This document shows positions 50,585-59,300 of a stretch of DNA of 64,000 bases, piece after piece (within the stretch, counting starts at the first letter, position 1; the number at the start of each line of letters is the position of its first letter). The notes under the pieces were generated by a model. The model was not told where the DNA came from. It did not search any database and was given only the letters and a program-made list of their open reading frames with translations. A program made the position numbers and the translations under genes. The stretch comes from an uncultured Myxococcales bacterium (lineage in GTDB: Bacteria > Myxococcota > Myxococcia > Myxococcales > Myxococcaceae): assembly GCA_937980205.1 (NCBI GenBank), contig CALJKW010000014.1:1-64000 (forward strand). The letters are read 5' to 3'.

Positions 50585-53494
50585 TCAGATCAACTTGGTG
50601 AAAATGCCGAGGCGGTGCGCAGGCGCGACGTCTCCATCCACGCGCATCAGCCCGTTCATGTAGAGGTCCTTCGCCGTCCGCTCACCCTTCGCGAGCGCGG
50701 TCAGGTCCTCGTCGCTGATGGTGATGGTGGTCGTCGCCTTGCCCAGGTCGTACGTCTGGGTGAAGTCGGGGTTCTTCACCTTGAAGGTGAGCTTCGCGTC
50801 GACCTCTTTGCCGAGGTGCGGGTTCTTCGACAGGCGCTCGGTCAGCGCCGCGAAGATCTTCTGCGCGTTCGGGCCGCTCGCCGGAGCCGAGCTGCTCGCC
50901 GCAGCGGCCGGAGCCGCCGAGGTGACCGCCGCCGCCGCTGCGTTCCGATCGATCTTCTTGAGGAACTCGAGCTTCTGGCTGGCCATCACGTTGCCGCTGA
51001 TCTTCAGCTTGCCCGTCGAGAACAGCTTCTGCGGGTCCGCCTTGCCGCTCGTCATGTCGAGCCAGTCGGCGTCAGTGAGCTCGAGCGTGCAGTCGGCCTT
51101 CGCCACCGTGCCCTCGCTCACCTTCCCTTCCTTCGTGTCGATGATCCACGCGCTGTCCGGGTTCTTCAGCTTGAACTGGTACACGACGCCGATCTTCTTC
51201 ACGTCGGCCGCGTTCGCCTGCACGTAGCCGGCGATCGCGCCGAACACGTCGCGGGTGCCGTAGCCGCCGGCCGGCGCAGCAGCCGCCGCGGCGGGAGCCG
51301 CCGCTGCCGCGTTCCGATCGATCTTCTTCAGGAACGCGAGCTTCTGGCTCGCCATCACGTTGCCGCTGATCTTCAGCTTGCCCGTCGAGAACAGCTTCTG
51401 CGGGTCGGCCTTGCCGCTCGTCATGTCGAGCCAGTCGGCGTCGGTGAGCTCGAGCGTGCAGTCGGCCTTCGCCGCCACACCCTGCGACACGCGACCTTCC
51501 TTCGTGTCGATGACCCAGGCGCTGTCGGGGCTCTTCAGCTTGAACTGGTAGACGGTGCCGATCTTCTTGATCTCGTCCGCGTTCGCCTGAACGTGCGCGG
51601 CGATCGCGTTGAAGATGGCGTCGGTCTGCGAGGCCGGCGCGCCGGCGGCAGCCGCGGGCTTCTTCGCCTCGGGAGCCTTCGCGACGGGGATCTCCTTGTA
51701 CAGCTCGACCGCCGCGTTCGAGATGACGACCTTGTTGCGCTCGACCGCCGTCGCGCGAACCAGGATGCGGCCGTCCGCTTCCTTCCACATCTCCGTCTTG
51801 ATCGTCTCACCCGGGAACACCGAGTCGGCGAAGCGGACCTTGATGCTCTTGAACTTGCGCGGGTCGCCTTCGAGGAAGCTGTTGATCACCGCGCGGCCGA
51901 CGATGCCGAACGTGCACAGGCCGTGGAGGATCGGCTTCTCGAACCCGAACATCGACGCGAACTGCGGGTCGACGTGCAGCGGGTTCCAGTCGCCGGAGAG
52001 CCGGTACAAGAGCGCCTGGTTCGCCGTCGTCTTCTCGGTGACGACCGCGTCGGGCTTCCGATCCGGAGCCGCGTTCTGCTCGGTCGCGGGCCCACGCTCG
52101 CCGCCCCAGCCGCCGGCGCCGCGCACGACCATCGAGACGTCGTTCTTCACCAGCAGCTCGCCGGTGTCGGCGTCGTACGAGTCGATGTGCGTGACGACGA
52201 CCGCGTGCTTACCCTTGTCCCAGATCTCCGAGATCTTCGCCTTGTGCTTCAGGGCCGCCTTCGGAGGCAGCGGGCGCATGACCTCGGTGTACTGCTCGCC
52301 GTGCAGGATGCGGTCGAGGCCGTAGTTCAGGCCCGGCGCGCTCTTCCCTTCCATCGCCAGCTTCAGGATCGCGCTGATCGCCGGCACGACGCCGTACGTC
52401 GGCAGCGTCCAGAAGCCGTCGCTGTTGCGCTCGTAGGTTAGGTGCAGATCCTTCTCGTCGAGCGGGTTCTGACCGGCGCCGACGCCGAGCGCGTAGAGCG
52501 TCATGTCGCGCTCGTCGTACGTGCTCTCGATGCCGTCCATCTCGTAGCCGAGCGCCTGATCGACGTCGATGAACTCGTTGCCGCCGAGCGACTTCGAGGT
52601 CGAGTTCGACAGCACCGGAGTGAGCGACTCGGTCACGTTCGCGGGGTGCGTCGACTTCTTGAAGTCGGTGATCTGCTCCCAGCTCGACTGGATCTTCTCG
52701 GGCGTGATCTCGCGGCCGAGCTTGAAGAGGCGACCCTCGGTGCGCTCCCAGCGCAGCTTGCCGAAGAAGCCGCCGCCGACCTCGAAGATGCCGCCGTTCT
52801 CGTTGCAGCTCTCGTGGCTGAGCCACGCGACGAGCGGGCTGACGTATTCGGGCTTGAGGGCGTCGATGAGATCTTTCGGCAGCACCGTCTCGGTCATGCG
52901 CGAGCCGGCGATCGGCGCGATGACGTTGCAGCGCACGTTCTTCTTGTCGCCCTCGAGCGCGAGCGTCTGCGTCAGGCCGACGAGCGCGAGCTTCGCGGCG
53001 GAGTAATTGGCCTGGCCGAAGTTGCCGTACAGGCCGGCGGCGCTGGTGGTGAAGATGACGCGGCCGTAGCCCTGGTCGCGCATGAGCGGCCACGCGGCGT
53101 GCGTGACGCGGAAGGCGCCGAGCAGGTGCACCTTGTAGATGAGGTCCCAGTCGTCCCGGGTCATCTTGTGGAAGGTGGTGTCGCGCAAGATGCCCGCGTT
53201 GTTGATCACCACGTCCACGCGGCCGAAGGCGTCGACGGCCGTCTTGATGATCTTGTCGCCGTCTTCGACGGAGTCGTAGTTCGCGACGGCGGTGCCGCCG
53301 GCTTCCTTGATCTCGGCGACCACCTTGTCGGCTGCCGCCGAGCTCTTGCCGCCACCGGTGTGCGAGCCGCCCAGGTCGTTCACCACGACCTTCGCGCCGC
53401 GCTTCGCGAACAGCAGAGCGTGGCTCTTGCCGAGGCCTGCGCCCGCTCCGGTGATCACCACCACTTTCCCGTCGAATCTCAGCTCATCACTCAT
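50585..53494 (-). CDS. MFE-2-like beta-oxidation enzyme: SDR dehydrogenase, hydratase 2 and three SCP2 domains
   Basis: 969 residues from ATG 53494. Residues 1-300 are a short-chain dehydrogenase (TGAGAGLG at 15-22; Ser151, Tyr164, Lys168 in SAAGLYGNFGQANYSAAK, in part). Residues about 330-610 are a MaoC/hydratase-2 double hotdog with the active motif LSGDWNPLHVDPQFA and ILHGLCTFG. Three SCP2 lipid-binding domains follow at about 625-735, 748-858 and 873-969. The first two are almost identical, also at the DNA level. This is the order of peroxisomal MFE-2/HSD17B4, which has a single SCP2. With the SCPx thiolase it would perform the last three steps of beta-oxidation of bulky acyl-CoAs. Such substrates remain to be shown. 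Confidence 0.93.
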   Translation of the reverse strand: MSDELRFDGKVVVITGAGAGLGKSHALLFAKRGAKVVVNDLGGSHTGGGKSSAAADKVVAEIKEAGGTAVANYDSVEDGDKIIKTAVDAFGRVDVVINNAGILRDTTFHKMTRDDWDLIYKVHLLGAFRVTHAAWPLMRDQGYGRVIFTTSAAGLYGNFGQANYSAAKLALVGLTQTLALEGDKKNVRCNVIAPIAGSRMTETVLPKDLIDALKPEYVSPLVAWLSHESCNENGGIFEVGGGFFGKLRWERTEGRLFKLGREITPEKIQSSWEQITDFKKSTHPANVTESLTPVLSNSTSKSLGGNEFIDVDQALGYEMDGIESTYDERDMTLYALGVGAGQNPLDEKDLHLTYERNSDGFWTLPTYGVVPAISAILKLAMEGKSAPGLNYGLDRILHGEQYTEVMRPLPPKAALKHKAKISEIWDKGKHAVVVTHIDSYDADTGELLVKNDVSMVVRGAGGWGGERGPATEQNAAPDRKPDAVVTEKTTANQALLYRLSGDWNPLHVDPQFASMFGFEKPILHGLCTFGIVGRAVINSFLEGDPRKFKSIKVRFADSVFPGETIKTEMWKEADGRILVRATAVERNKVVISNAAVELYKEIPVAKAPEAKKPAAAAGAPASQTDAIFNAIAAHVQANADEIKKIGTVYQFKLKSPDSAWVIDTKEGRVSQGVAAKADCTLELTDADWLDMTSGKADPQKLFSTGKLKISGNVMASQKLAFLKKIDRNAAAAAPAAAAAAPAGGYGTRDVFGAIAGYVQANAADVKKIGVVYQFKLKNPDSAWIIDTKEGKVSEGTVAKADCTLELTDADWLDMTSGKADPQKLFSTGKLKISGNVMASQKLEFLKKIDRNAAAAAVTSAAPAAAASSSAPASGPNAQKIFAALTERLSKNPHLGKEVDAKLTFKVKNPDFTQTYDLGKATTTITISDEDLTALAKGERTAKDLYMNGLMRVDGDVAPAHRLGIFTKLI
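50940..51480 (-). repeat. Near-identical 369-bp tandem repeat coding for SCP2 domains
   Basis: Sequence from about 50940 recurs from about 51309 (offset 369 bases, 123 codons) with very few changes over roughly 165 bases, including synonymous sites. The third SCP2 domain is clearly divergent. High identity at silent positions points to recent duplication or gene conversion. Confidence 0.85.
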
Positions 53495-53650
53495 GTGCTC
53501 TCCTCGATGTCGTCGGACCTCTTTGGGTGCCCGCGATGGGTGTCTCTTCTCACCGCCTCGATTCCGAAGTCAACACGGAGACGTGAAAATGTCTCCACTG
53601 GTGACACTTGTGGGTGACGGTCGCGGGCGCTGAAGGAATGTCGTCGGTGA

Positions 53651-53815
53651 CCAACGACTTTCTTACAGTCGGGCGTCGAGCCGCCGGCGCGCCTCGTCGG
53701 GCACAAGGACGTCGCGCTGCCCAAGGAGCGCGAGATCGAGCCGGCGAACAACTTCGATTGGGACCGGCTGCGCGCAGCGGCTCGGCGGGCGGTTCGCGGA
53801 CACGACAGAAAGTAA
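53651..53815 (+). pseudogene. Remnant of an N-acetylmuramoyl-L-alanine amidase (Amidase_2/AmpD-like) C-terminus
   Basis: In frame to TAA 53815 the plus strand reads LVGHKDVALPKEREIEP and then NNFDWDRLRAAARR. This resembles the C-terminus of Amidase_2 enzymes (AmpD/AmiD: GHSDIAPGRKTDPGP.FDW.R). About 55 codons remain after an in-frame TGA and no start codon or upstream zinc-binding part is present, so the gene is broken. It ends directly before a terminator hairpin, as a real 3' end would. The match is by eye and short. Confidence 0.42.
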
Positions 53816-53842
53816 GAATGGGTCCGGTTACCGGACCCATTC
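53816..53842. terminator. Perfect 12-bp hairpin terminator
   Basis: GAATGGGTCCGG, loop TTA, CCGGACCCATTC. The plus-strand side is followed by CTTCTCT and the minus-strand side by TTACTTTCTG, both T-rich. It can end the ferritin-like gene (minus) and, formerly, the amidase remnant (plus). Confidence 0.8.
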
Positions 53843-53863
53843 CTTCTCTGAGAGGGGTCGCCC

Positions 53864-54715
53864 TCAGGAATCGAGCAGGCGCCGCGCGGCGTCCATCGCC
53901 TGATCCGGGTCCATGAGGCCGAGCTGCTCGCGCAGCCGCTCGTTGCACTCGGCCGCGGCGAAGGTGAGCAGTGCCTGCTCCTGGGCCTCGCGCAGGTGAC
54001 GTCGCATCGCGAGGCTGATGCGCGGGCGCAGCGTCTCGGCGAGCTCCTGCGAGAGGCGGGCATGGCCGAGCTCGTCGCCGGCGATGGTGCGCATCAGGGC
54101 GCGGAGCTCGGGGGCAGCGGCGCGCTCGGCCTGCCAGGCGTTGAGGGTGGCGCCGAAGAGCTCGCGGCCGCAGCCTTCGACGGCGTTGTCGAGCGCGACG
54201 GCCTCGAGCGAGCGCGGCTGCATCAGGGGATGCACGCGCGGCGTGGCGGGCATCACGCCATGACGAAGCGCGAGCTTCGCCGTGGCGCGCGCGTGGCGGA
54301 CCTCGTCCTGGGCGGCGAGCCGCGCGGCGTCTCCGGGAATGCCGTGGGCCTCGAGCTCGTCGGCGAGCTGCCAGAAGGCGTGCACCGCGGCAGCTTCCAT
54401 CTCCGCACTCACCGCGAGCCAGGAACCGAGGCTGTCGTGCATCGGAGAGAGGCCGACGAGGCCGGCGGGCGCGCGGCCACGACACGGAGAGAAGCAGGTG
54501 AGCTGGCCCTGACCGTCGCCCTGGCAGGAGCCGGCAGACAGGCCGGCGTCGGCACAGATTTCCAGGCAGCCGGAGACGGCACCGCCGTCCCAGACGGTCC
54601 CATCCGAGTTTCTGCCGTCCCAGGCGATCGCGTTCGGCTGCGGGCAATTCGTGAAAGGTCCGCCCGCCGAGCAGCCAGACGCGCCGAGCGCCGCCAACAG
54701 CCACTTCTTCCTCAT
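53864..54715 (-). CDS. Ferritin-like domain lipoprotein
   Basis: 283 residues from ATG 54715. Lipobox GASGC (Cys15). A Cys-containing N-terminal region of about 75 residues (NCPQPN, GCLEICADAGLSAGSCQGDGQGQLTCFSPC, in part) precedes a four-helix ferritin-like domain. The ligand pattern is complete: Glu in SAEMEAAAVHAFW, E-x2-H in DEVRHARA, Glu in VEGCGRELF, E-x2-H in DELGHARL. Diiron proteins of this fold store iron, detoxify peroxide or oxidise substrates; being lipid-anchored outside the cytosol is unusual for a ferritin. It lies four bases from the marR stop on the same strand, so it may be under MarR control. Confidence 0.82.
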   Translation of the reverse strand: MRKKWLLAALGASGCSAGGPFTNCPQPNAIAWDGRNSDGTVWDGGAVSGCLEICADAGLSAGSCQGDGQGQLTCFSPCRGRAPAGLVGLSPMHDSLGSWLAVSAEMEAAAVHAFWQLADELEAHGIPGDAARLAAQDEVRHARATAKLALRHGVMPATPRVHPLMQPRSLEAVALDNAVEGCGRELFGATLNAWQAERAAAPELRALMRTIAGDELGHARLSQELAETLRPRISLAMRRHLREAQEQALLTFAAAECNERLREQLGLMDPDQAMDAARRLLDS

Positions 54716-54718
54716 GAC

Positions 54719-55147
54719 CTACCCCACGAGCTTGAGCAGCAAGCGCGCGAGCACGGCCTGCTCGGCGCGGTTCAGCCGGGACATTACTTCATGCAGCTCG
54801 GTCATCGGAGCCACGTGGGTGCGCGCGTACCAGGCCTCGCCCCTGGCGGTCAGGTGCACGGTGATGCAGCGCCGATCGTCAGCGTCGGCGACGCGCCGAA
54901 TGAGGCCTCGGCCCTCGAGGCCGTCGAGCAGGCGCGAGACGCCGGCGGCGTGCATGCCGATGTGCTCGGCGAGGGCCGCCTGGGTCATCGCGCCCTGCCA
55001 CCTCACGTTGGCGATCACCTGCCACTCCGGCAGCGAGACGTCGCGCTGGCCGAGCACCTTCGCCACGCGACCACGGATCTGGCGCCGCACGCCGCCGATG
55101 AGGCGTGCCAGCTCCGTAGCGCGCTGTAGCGCCTTCTCCGACGGCAT
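54719..55147 (-). CDS. MarR-family transcriptional regulator
   Basis: 142 residues from ATG 55147; the frame is open upstream but would run into the divergent operon. Winged helix: VSLPEWQVIANVRWQGAMTQAALAEHIGMHAAGVSRLLDGLEGRGLIRR (given here as separate pieces TQAALAEHIGMHAAGVSRL and LEGRGLIRRV), wing DADDRRCITVHLTARGE. MarR proteins are dimers that usually repress an adjacent drug-efflux operon and let go when a ligand binds. The divergent RND operon begins 65 bases away and a fitting palindrome lies between. Regulation of that operon and of itself is likely. Confidence 0.88.
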   Translation of the reverse strand: MPSEKALQRATELARLIGGVRRQIRGRVAKVLGQRDVSLPEWQVIANVRWQGAMTQAALAEHIGMHAAGVSRLLDGLEGRGLIRRVADADDRRCITVHLTARGEAWYARTHVAPMTELHEVMSRLNRAEQAVLARLLLKLVG

Positions 55148-55168
55148 CGCGCGGAACCCTACGTCTCC

Positions 55169-55190
55169 GATCGTTGCTTTTGCAACGATC
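55169..55190. promoter_or_regulatory. Likely MarR operator in the marR/RND divergent promoter
   Basis: GATCGTTGC-TTTT-GCAACGATC is a perfect 9-bp inverted repeat with a 4-base spacer, centred between the marR start (55147) and the efflux start (55212). Size and symmetry fit a MarR dimer site. No other palindrome of this quality lies in the 64-base gap. Confidence 0.75.
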
Positions 55191-55211
55191 CCGGCGCTAG
55201 AACCTTCGCCG

Positions 55212-56306
55212 ATGTCGCGCCTGCTGTCGGTCCTGCTGCTCGTGGTCGTCGGCTGCTCGGCCACCGAGCAGCCGAAGAAGACGCGGCCGGCTCCGCTGGT
55301 CACGACCGCGAGGGTGAGCGTCGAAGACGTGCCGGTGCTCGTCAGAGGCCCGGTCGACATCCGCCCGGTGGCGCAGGCGGACCTCGGCTCGAAGACGGTC
55401 GGCTACCTCGACGCGGTGCTCGTCGACCGCGGCGACGTGGTGAAGAAGGGCCAGGTGCTGGCGCTGGTGCGGCCGTCCGATCTCCCCGACCAGCTCGCGG
55501 CGGCGCGCAACGCGGTGGCGCAGGCCGAGGCCTCGCGCACGCTGGCGAAGACGAACCTCGAGCGGGCGCAGAAGCTGGCGCCGATGGGCCTGGTCTCTCA
55601 GCAGGATCTGCAGAACGCGACGTCCGCCGCCGCGGCCGCCGAGGCGCAGTTCGGCTCGGCGCAGTCGCAGCTCTCGGCGCTCGGCGTCCGCCTCGGCGAG
55701 ACGCGCCTCGAGGCGCCCTACGACGGCGTCGTCGTCGCGCGCCGCCTCGACCCGGGCGCGCTCGTCGGGCCGAGCACCCCTCCCCCGCTGACGGTCGCGA
55801 AGATCGACGTGGTGCGCGCGTTCCTCGCGGCGACCGAAGAGCACGCGCTGAACCTACGGGTCGGCCAGACCGCGCGCGTGCACGTCGCGGGAGCGGAGCA
55901 GCCGGTCGAGGGGCGCGTTCAGCGCATCGCTCCGGGGTTCGACCCGGTCACGCGCACGCTCGACGCCGAGATCCACCTGCCGAACACCGAGGGTCGCCTG
56001 CGGCCCGGCATGTACGGCAAGGGAGAGATCGAGGTGCAGCTGAAAGCCGGCGCGATCGTGGTGCCGGTCGGGGCGGTGCAGCTCGCGAACGACAAGGCGT
56101 TCGTCTACGTCGTGAACGGCGAGACGGTGAAGCGCACGCAGGTGAAGCTCGGCGAGGACCTCGGCGAGCGGCTGGAGATCGCGCAGGGGCTTCAGCCCGA
56201 CGCCGAGATCGTCGTGCGCGGCATCGACGGGCTGTCCGACGGCGCGAAGATCCGCAAAGCCGGAGCGAAGAACGACGGCGGCGCCGCTCCGGCGGCGACG
56301 AGGTGA
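55212..56306 (+). CDS. RND efflux periplasmic adaptor (membrane fusion) lipoprotein
   Basis: 364 residues from ATG 55212. Lipobox VVVGCS. The mature protein has the adaptor order: beta barrel (VDIRPVAQADLGSKTVGYLDAVLVDRGDVVKKGQVLALV, lipoyl half-motif), a long alpha hairpin (LAAARNAVAQAEASRTLAKTNLERAQKLAPMGLVSQQDL), second lipoyl half (APYDGVVVARRLDPGALVG), and membrane-proximal strands (VVRGIDGLSDGAKI). It links the inner-membrane pump to the outer-membrane channel. The RND gene begins four bases after its stop. No membrane anchor other than the lipid is needed. Confidence 0.93.
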   Translation: MSRLLSVLLLVVVGCSATEQPKKTRPAPLVTTARVSVEDVPVLVRGPVDIRPVAQADLGSKTVGYLDAVLVDRGDVVKKGQVLALVRPSDLPDQLAAARNAVAQAEASRTLAKTNLERAQKLAPMGLVSQQDLQNATSAAAAAEAQFGSAQSQLSALGVRLGETRLEAPYDGVVVARRLDPGALVGPSTPPPLTVAKIDVVRAFLAATEEHALNLRVGQTARVHVAGAEQPVEGRVQRIAPGFDPVTRTLDAEIHLPNTEGRLRPGMYGKGEIEVQLKAGAIVVPVGAVQLANDKAFVYVVNGETVKRTQVKLGEDLGERLEIAQGLQPDAEIVVRGIDGLSDGAKIRKAGAKNDGGAAPAATR

Positions 56307-56310
56307 AGTC

Positions 56311-59300
56311 ATGTGGCTGACGCGCCTCGCGCTTCGAAATCCGGTCCTCATCCTGATGCTGTCGCTGATGACGATCGTGCTCGGCTGGGTGTCGCTGCAG
56401 CGCCTGCCGGTCGATCTCTTCCCGGCGATCGACGTGCCGAACGTGCGAATCGCGGTCTTCTACACGGGCGCCGGCCCCGAGGACGTCGAGAAGTCGATCA
56501 CCATGCCCATCGAGCGCGCGGTGAGCGCGGCGCCGGGCATCGACCGCGTCGAGAGCACGAGCAAGCAGGGCATGTCGCTGGTGACGGCTTGGTTCCAGTA
56601 CGGCACGAACCTCGACAACGCGCAGTTCGAGGTCCAGCAGCGCATCGGGCAGATCATGAACACGCTGCCGCCGGGCGTGCAGCAGCCGCTGATCCTCAAG
56701 TTCGACATCACCAACATCCCCGTGGTGCAGATGGTGGTGATGAGCGACGAGCTCGACGAGCGGAAGCTCGCCGACCTCGCGGAGAACGTCATCCAGCCGC
56801 AGATCGAGCGCCTGCCCGGAGTCGCGAGCGCGGGGCCGGGCGGCGGCAAGCGCCGCGAGCTGCAGGTGCTGGCCGACGTCGACGCGCTGCGCTCGCGCAA
56901 CCTCTCGATCCTCGACCTGGTCACGTCGGTGCGCGCCTCGAACCTGCTGATGCCCTCGGGCACGCTGCGCACCGAGACGCGCGACTACAACGTATTCACC
57001 AACACGCAGGTCGACTCGGTCGACGAGGTGCGCGACATCGTCGTGCGCCCGCCGGTGGGAGAGCAGCGGGCCGTGCGCGTCTCGGACGTCGCGCAGGTCG
57101 TCGACGCTGCGGCGGACCAGACCGAGATCGTCCGCGTCAACGGCCAGCGCGGCGTCTACCTGCGCGTGCTGAAGCAGCCGGGCGCGAACACCATCGCCGT
57201 CGTCGACGCGGTGCGCGCGGCGATGCCGGAGCTGCGCGGCGTACCGCCGAACGTGAGGCTCGCGATCTCGTTCGATCAGAGCAGGTACATCCGCAACGCG
57301 GTGGCGGCGCTGCAGCACGAGGCGCTGCAGGGCGGCCTGTTCGCGGTCGCGGTGATCCTCTTCTTCCTGCTCTCGCTGCGCGCGACCGGCATCGTCGCGG
57401 TCGCCATTCCGCTCTCGGTCGTGGCGACGTTCGTGCTGCTCTACTTCACCGGGCAGACGCTGAACATCTTCACGCTGGGGGGGCTGGCGCTCGGCGTCGG
57501 GCGACTCGTCGACGACTCGATCGTCGAGCTGGAGAACATCCATCGCCATCTGGGCACGGGGCAGTCCCGAAGAGAGGCCGTGCTCGCGGCGGCGCAGGAG
57601 GTGGCGCTGCCGATCCTCGTCTCCACCATCACGACGATCGTCGTGTTCTTCCCCGTCCTCTTTCTGCAGGGCGTCGCGCGCAACCTGTTCGTGCCACTCG
57701 CGCTGACGATCTCGTTCGCGCTCTTGATGAGCTTCTTCGTGTCGCGAACGGTGACTCCGCTGTTGTGCCTGTACTGGCTCAAAGGCGGTCACCCGACGAA
57801 CGGCGTGGCGAAGCGCATCGACGGCTGGCTCAACGGCATGGACCACGCGTACGCGCGGGTGCTCGACCGGGTGCTGAAGCACCGGGCGCTCACGGTCGCC
57901 GTGATCCTCGCGTTTGCGGCCGGCGCCCTGCTCTTCACGTTCAAGCGCGTCGGCACCGAGTTCTTCCCGCAGGCCGACGAGTCGCAGCTGCGGGCGAACT
58001 TCCGCGCTCCGATCGGGACGCGGGTGGATCAGACCGAGCAGCTCTCGAAGGTGGTGGAGAAGGCGGCGATGGCGGCGCTCGGAGACGCGGCCGACGGCGG
58101 CACGCTCACCACCATGCTGACGACGAACGGCCTCGCGCAGGGCCGCGGCGGCCTGTTCTCGCAGAACAGCGGGCCCCACTCGGGGAACCTCAACATCAAC
58201 CTCGTGGGGGTGCACGACCGGCCGTACTCGGACGTCGAGGCGGTGGAGCGGATTCGCAAGTCGCTCGGCGACAAGCTGCCCGGGGTGCAGGTGTTCTTCG
58301 GCACCGGCGGCATCGTCGGCCGCATCATCAACTTCGGGTCGGGTGCGCCGATCGACGTCGAGATCCTGGGCTACGACTTCGAGCAGTCCGCGGCGCACGC
58401 GGCGAAGATCGCGGCGCAGCTGCGCACGCTGCAGGGCGACGACGGCAAGCCGCTGCTCACCGACGTGCAGGTCAGCCGCGAAGAGAACTACCCGGAGCTC
58501 GACGTGAACGTCGATCGCCAGAAGGCCGGCGTGCTCGGGCTGTCGCAGCAGACGATCGCGCAGACGGTGCTGGCGACGCTGGCCGGCAGCAACCAGTTCG
58601 CGCCGATTCCGTTCACCGACCCGGTCTCGGGCAACGAGTACTTCATCAACGTGCGCGCGGCAGACCCCCACCGCTCGCACGTGAGCGATCTCGCCGACGT
58701 CCCGGTGCGCACGCCCGAAGGCAGGCTCGTGACGCTCTCGACGGTGGCCGAGGTGAAGCGCTCGAGCGGCCCGGTCACGGTGAACCGCAAGTACCTGCAG
58801 CGCGTCATCGACATCACCGCGAACGTGGCGCCGGGCAAAGACCTCGGCACCGCGGCCGAAGCGGTGCAGCGCGTGCTCGACGACACGCCGGCGCCCGACG
58901 GCTTCACGGTGCGGCAGACGGGCCAGGTGCAGCAGCAGAAGGACGCGTTCGAGGGCCTGGGCTTCTCGGCGCTGCTGGCGATCGCGCTCGTCTACATGGT
59001 GCTCGCGTCGCAGTTCAAAAGCCTCGTCGACCCGCTGGTCATCATGTTCAGCGTGCCGCTCGGCGTGAGCGGAGTCTTCCTGATGCTCTGGGCCACCGGC
59101 ACGTCGCTCTCGGTGAACAGCTTCATGGGCATCATCATGATGATCGGCATCGTCGTCTCGAACGGCGTGCTGCTGGTCGACTTCGCGAACGTGCTGCGAC
59201 GCCGCGGCAAGTCGATTCACGAGGCGACGGTCGAGGCTGGCCGCACGCGCCTGAGGCCCATTCTGATGACGACGATCGCGACGCTCGTCGGCCTCGCGCC

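Larger units (their letters stand above)
53495..53863. other. 369-base region upstream of the MFE-2-like gene with gene remnant and terminator
   Basis: From the MFE-2-like start rightwards: the likely promoter area (53495-53640) with an imperfect palindrome GGAGAC/GTCTCC around 53579-53598 and CCAC/GTGG around it; then an amidase-like coding remnant (53651-53815); then a strong hairpin (53816-53842); then 20 bases to the stop of the ferritin-like gene. No other reading frame is convincing. Confidence 0.6.

Noticed and set aside
53648..53650. The TGA before the amidase-like fragment as another selenocysteine codon
   Set aside because: No fitting hairpin follows, no conserved Cys is expected there, and the frame upstream stops again within 12 codons.
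55948..59220. Open frame of about 1090 codons opposite the RND pump
   Set aside because: Arg/His/Asp-rich shadow; the plus-strand pump has all family motifs.
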